NCBI GenBank assembly: GCA_021443285.1 | Contig: JABUUG010000084.1 | Location: forward strand, 1 to 5,969 | Origin: Bacteroidaceae bacterium | Lineage (GTDB): Bacteria > Bacteroidota > Bacteroidia > Bacteroidales > Bacteroidaceae | Direction: 5' to 3' | Length of the DNA stretch: 5,969 nt | Shown: positions 5,935 through 5,969 of the stretch, piece after piece | How the letters are laid out: every line of letters begins with the position of its first letter | Numbering within the stretch: position 1 is the stretch's first letter | Translations under genes and position numbers: made by a program | The notes under the pieces: model-generated | Told to the model about the DNA's origin: nothing | Seen by the model: the letters and a program-made list of their open reading frames with translations, nothing else | Database searches by the model: none

Positions 5935-5969
5935 TCAGTAGTTTAGCCTTTTTTCCTTTTTTATCAAAT
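5935..5969 (-). other. AT-rich sequence replacing the U32 N-terminus
   Basis: Immediately upstream of the last recognisable U32 residue (Asn, 5934-5932) the minus strand becomes A-rich, with two A6 runs separated by GG. None of its three frames encodes the expected FGARxxAxN block. One frame is stopped by TGA at 5937-5935 and another by TGA at 5966-5964. It looks like non-coding or foreign sequence joined to the gene, but only 35 bases are visible. Confidence 0.5.

Overview
The window looks like chromosomal DNA of a Bacteroidales bacterium, most likely a Prevotella/Segatella-type gut or rumen species. The reasons are a GH43-type glycan-degrading enzyme, a periplasmic-TPR sensor kinase of the Bacteroidota type, start codons without Shine-Dalgarno sequences, and an RlhA-type U32 gene next to a lipoprotein/membrane gene. 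The genus is inferred by eye, not by database search.

Layout, left to right. Positions 1-696 (+) hold the last 231 codons of a GH43-family enzyme, essentially its C-terminal beta-sandwich domain. Positions 697-1110 are a non-coding gap between convergent genes, with a terminator-like hairpin at 763-801 and a perfect 21-bp inverted repeat at 890-937. Everything further right reads on the minus strand. A TPR-containing membrane sensor histidine kinase occupies 1111-3129. A repeat-rich gap fills 3130-3446. A five-TM lipoprotein with an SH3-like domain lies at 3447-4313. A detached C-terminal tail of a U32 protein is at 4314-4478, in frame with that lipoprotein. A short spacer carries another repeat copy at 4490-4526. 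The main body of the U32/RlhA-like gene is at 4528-5910 or slightly beyond.

The most notable point is the state of the U32 (RlhA-like) gene. Its catalytic core is intact and open. However, the first ~45 residues are missing: family similarity stops at 5934, next to an in-frame TGA. About 65 residues are also missing before the C-terminal Cys cluster and are replaced by ~110 bp that includes a REP-like repeat. The C-terminal tail survives separately and has no stop codon of its own, so it runs into the lipoprotein gene. I read this as a gene being broken down, with a small repeat at one breakpoint.

The second notable point is the repeat family. Four copies of a ~37-bp element, each made of two tiny palindromes, sit in the two gaps between minus-strand genes. 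Two of the copies share a longer downstream stretch. Another 15-bp inverted repeat overlaps the first copy, and the kinase reading frame extends back through these repeats, which could mislead start-site calling.

I see no clear undescribed defence or mobile system. The genes do not form an obvious single pathway. The three minus-strand genes could be co-transcribed in part, but the repeat-filled 317-bp gap makes that uncertain for the kinase.
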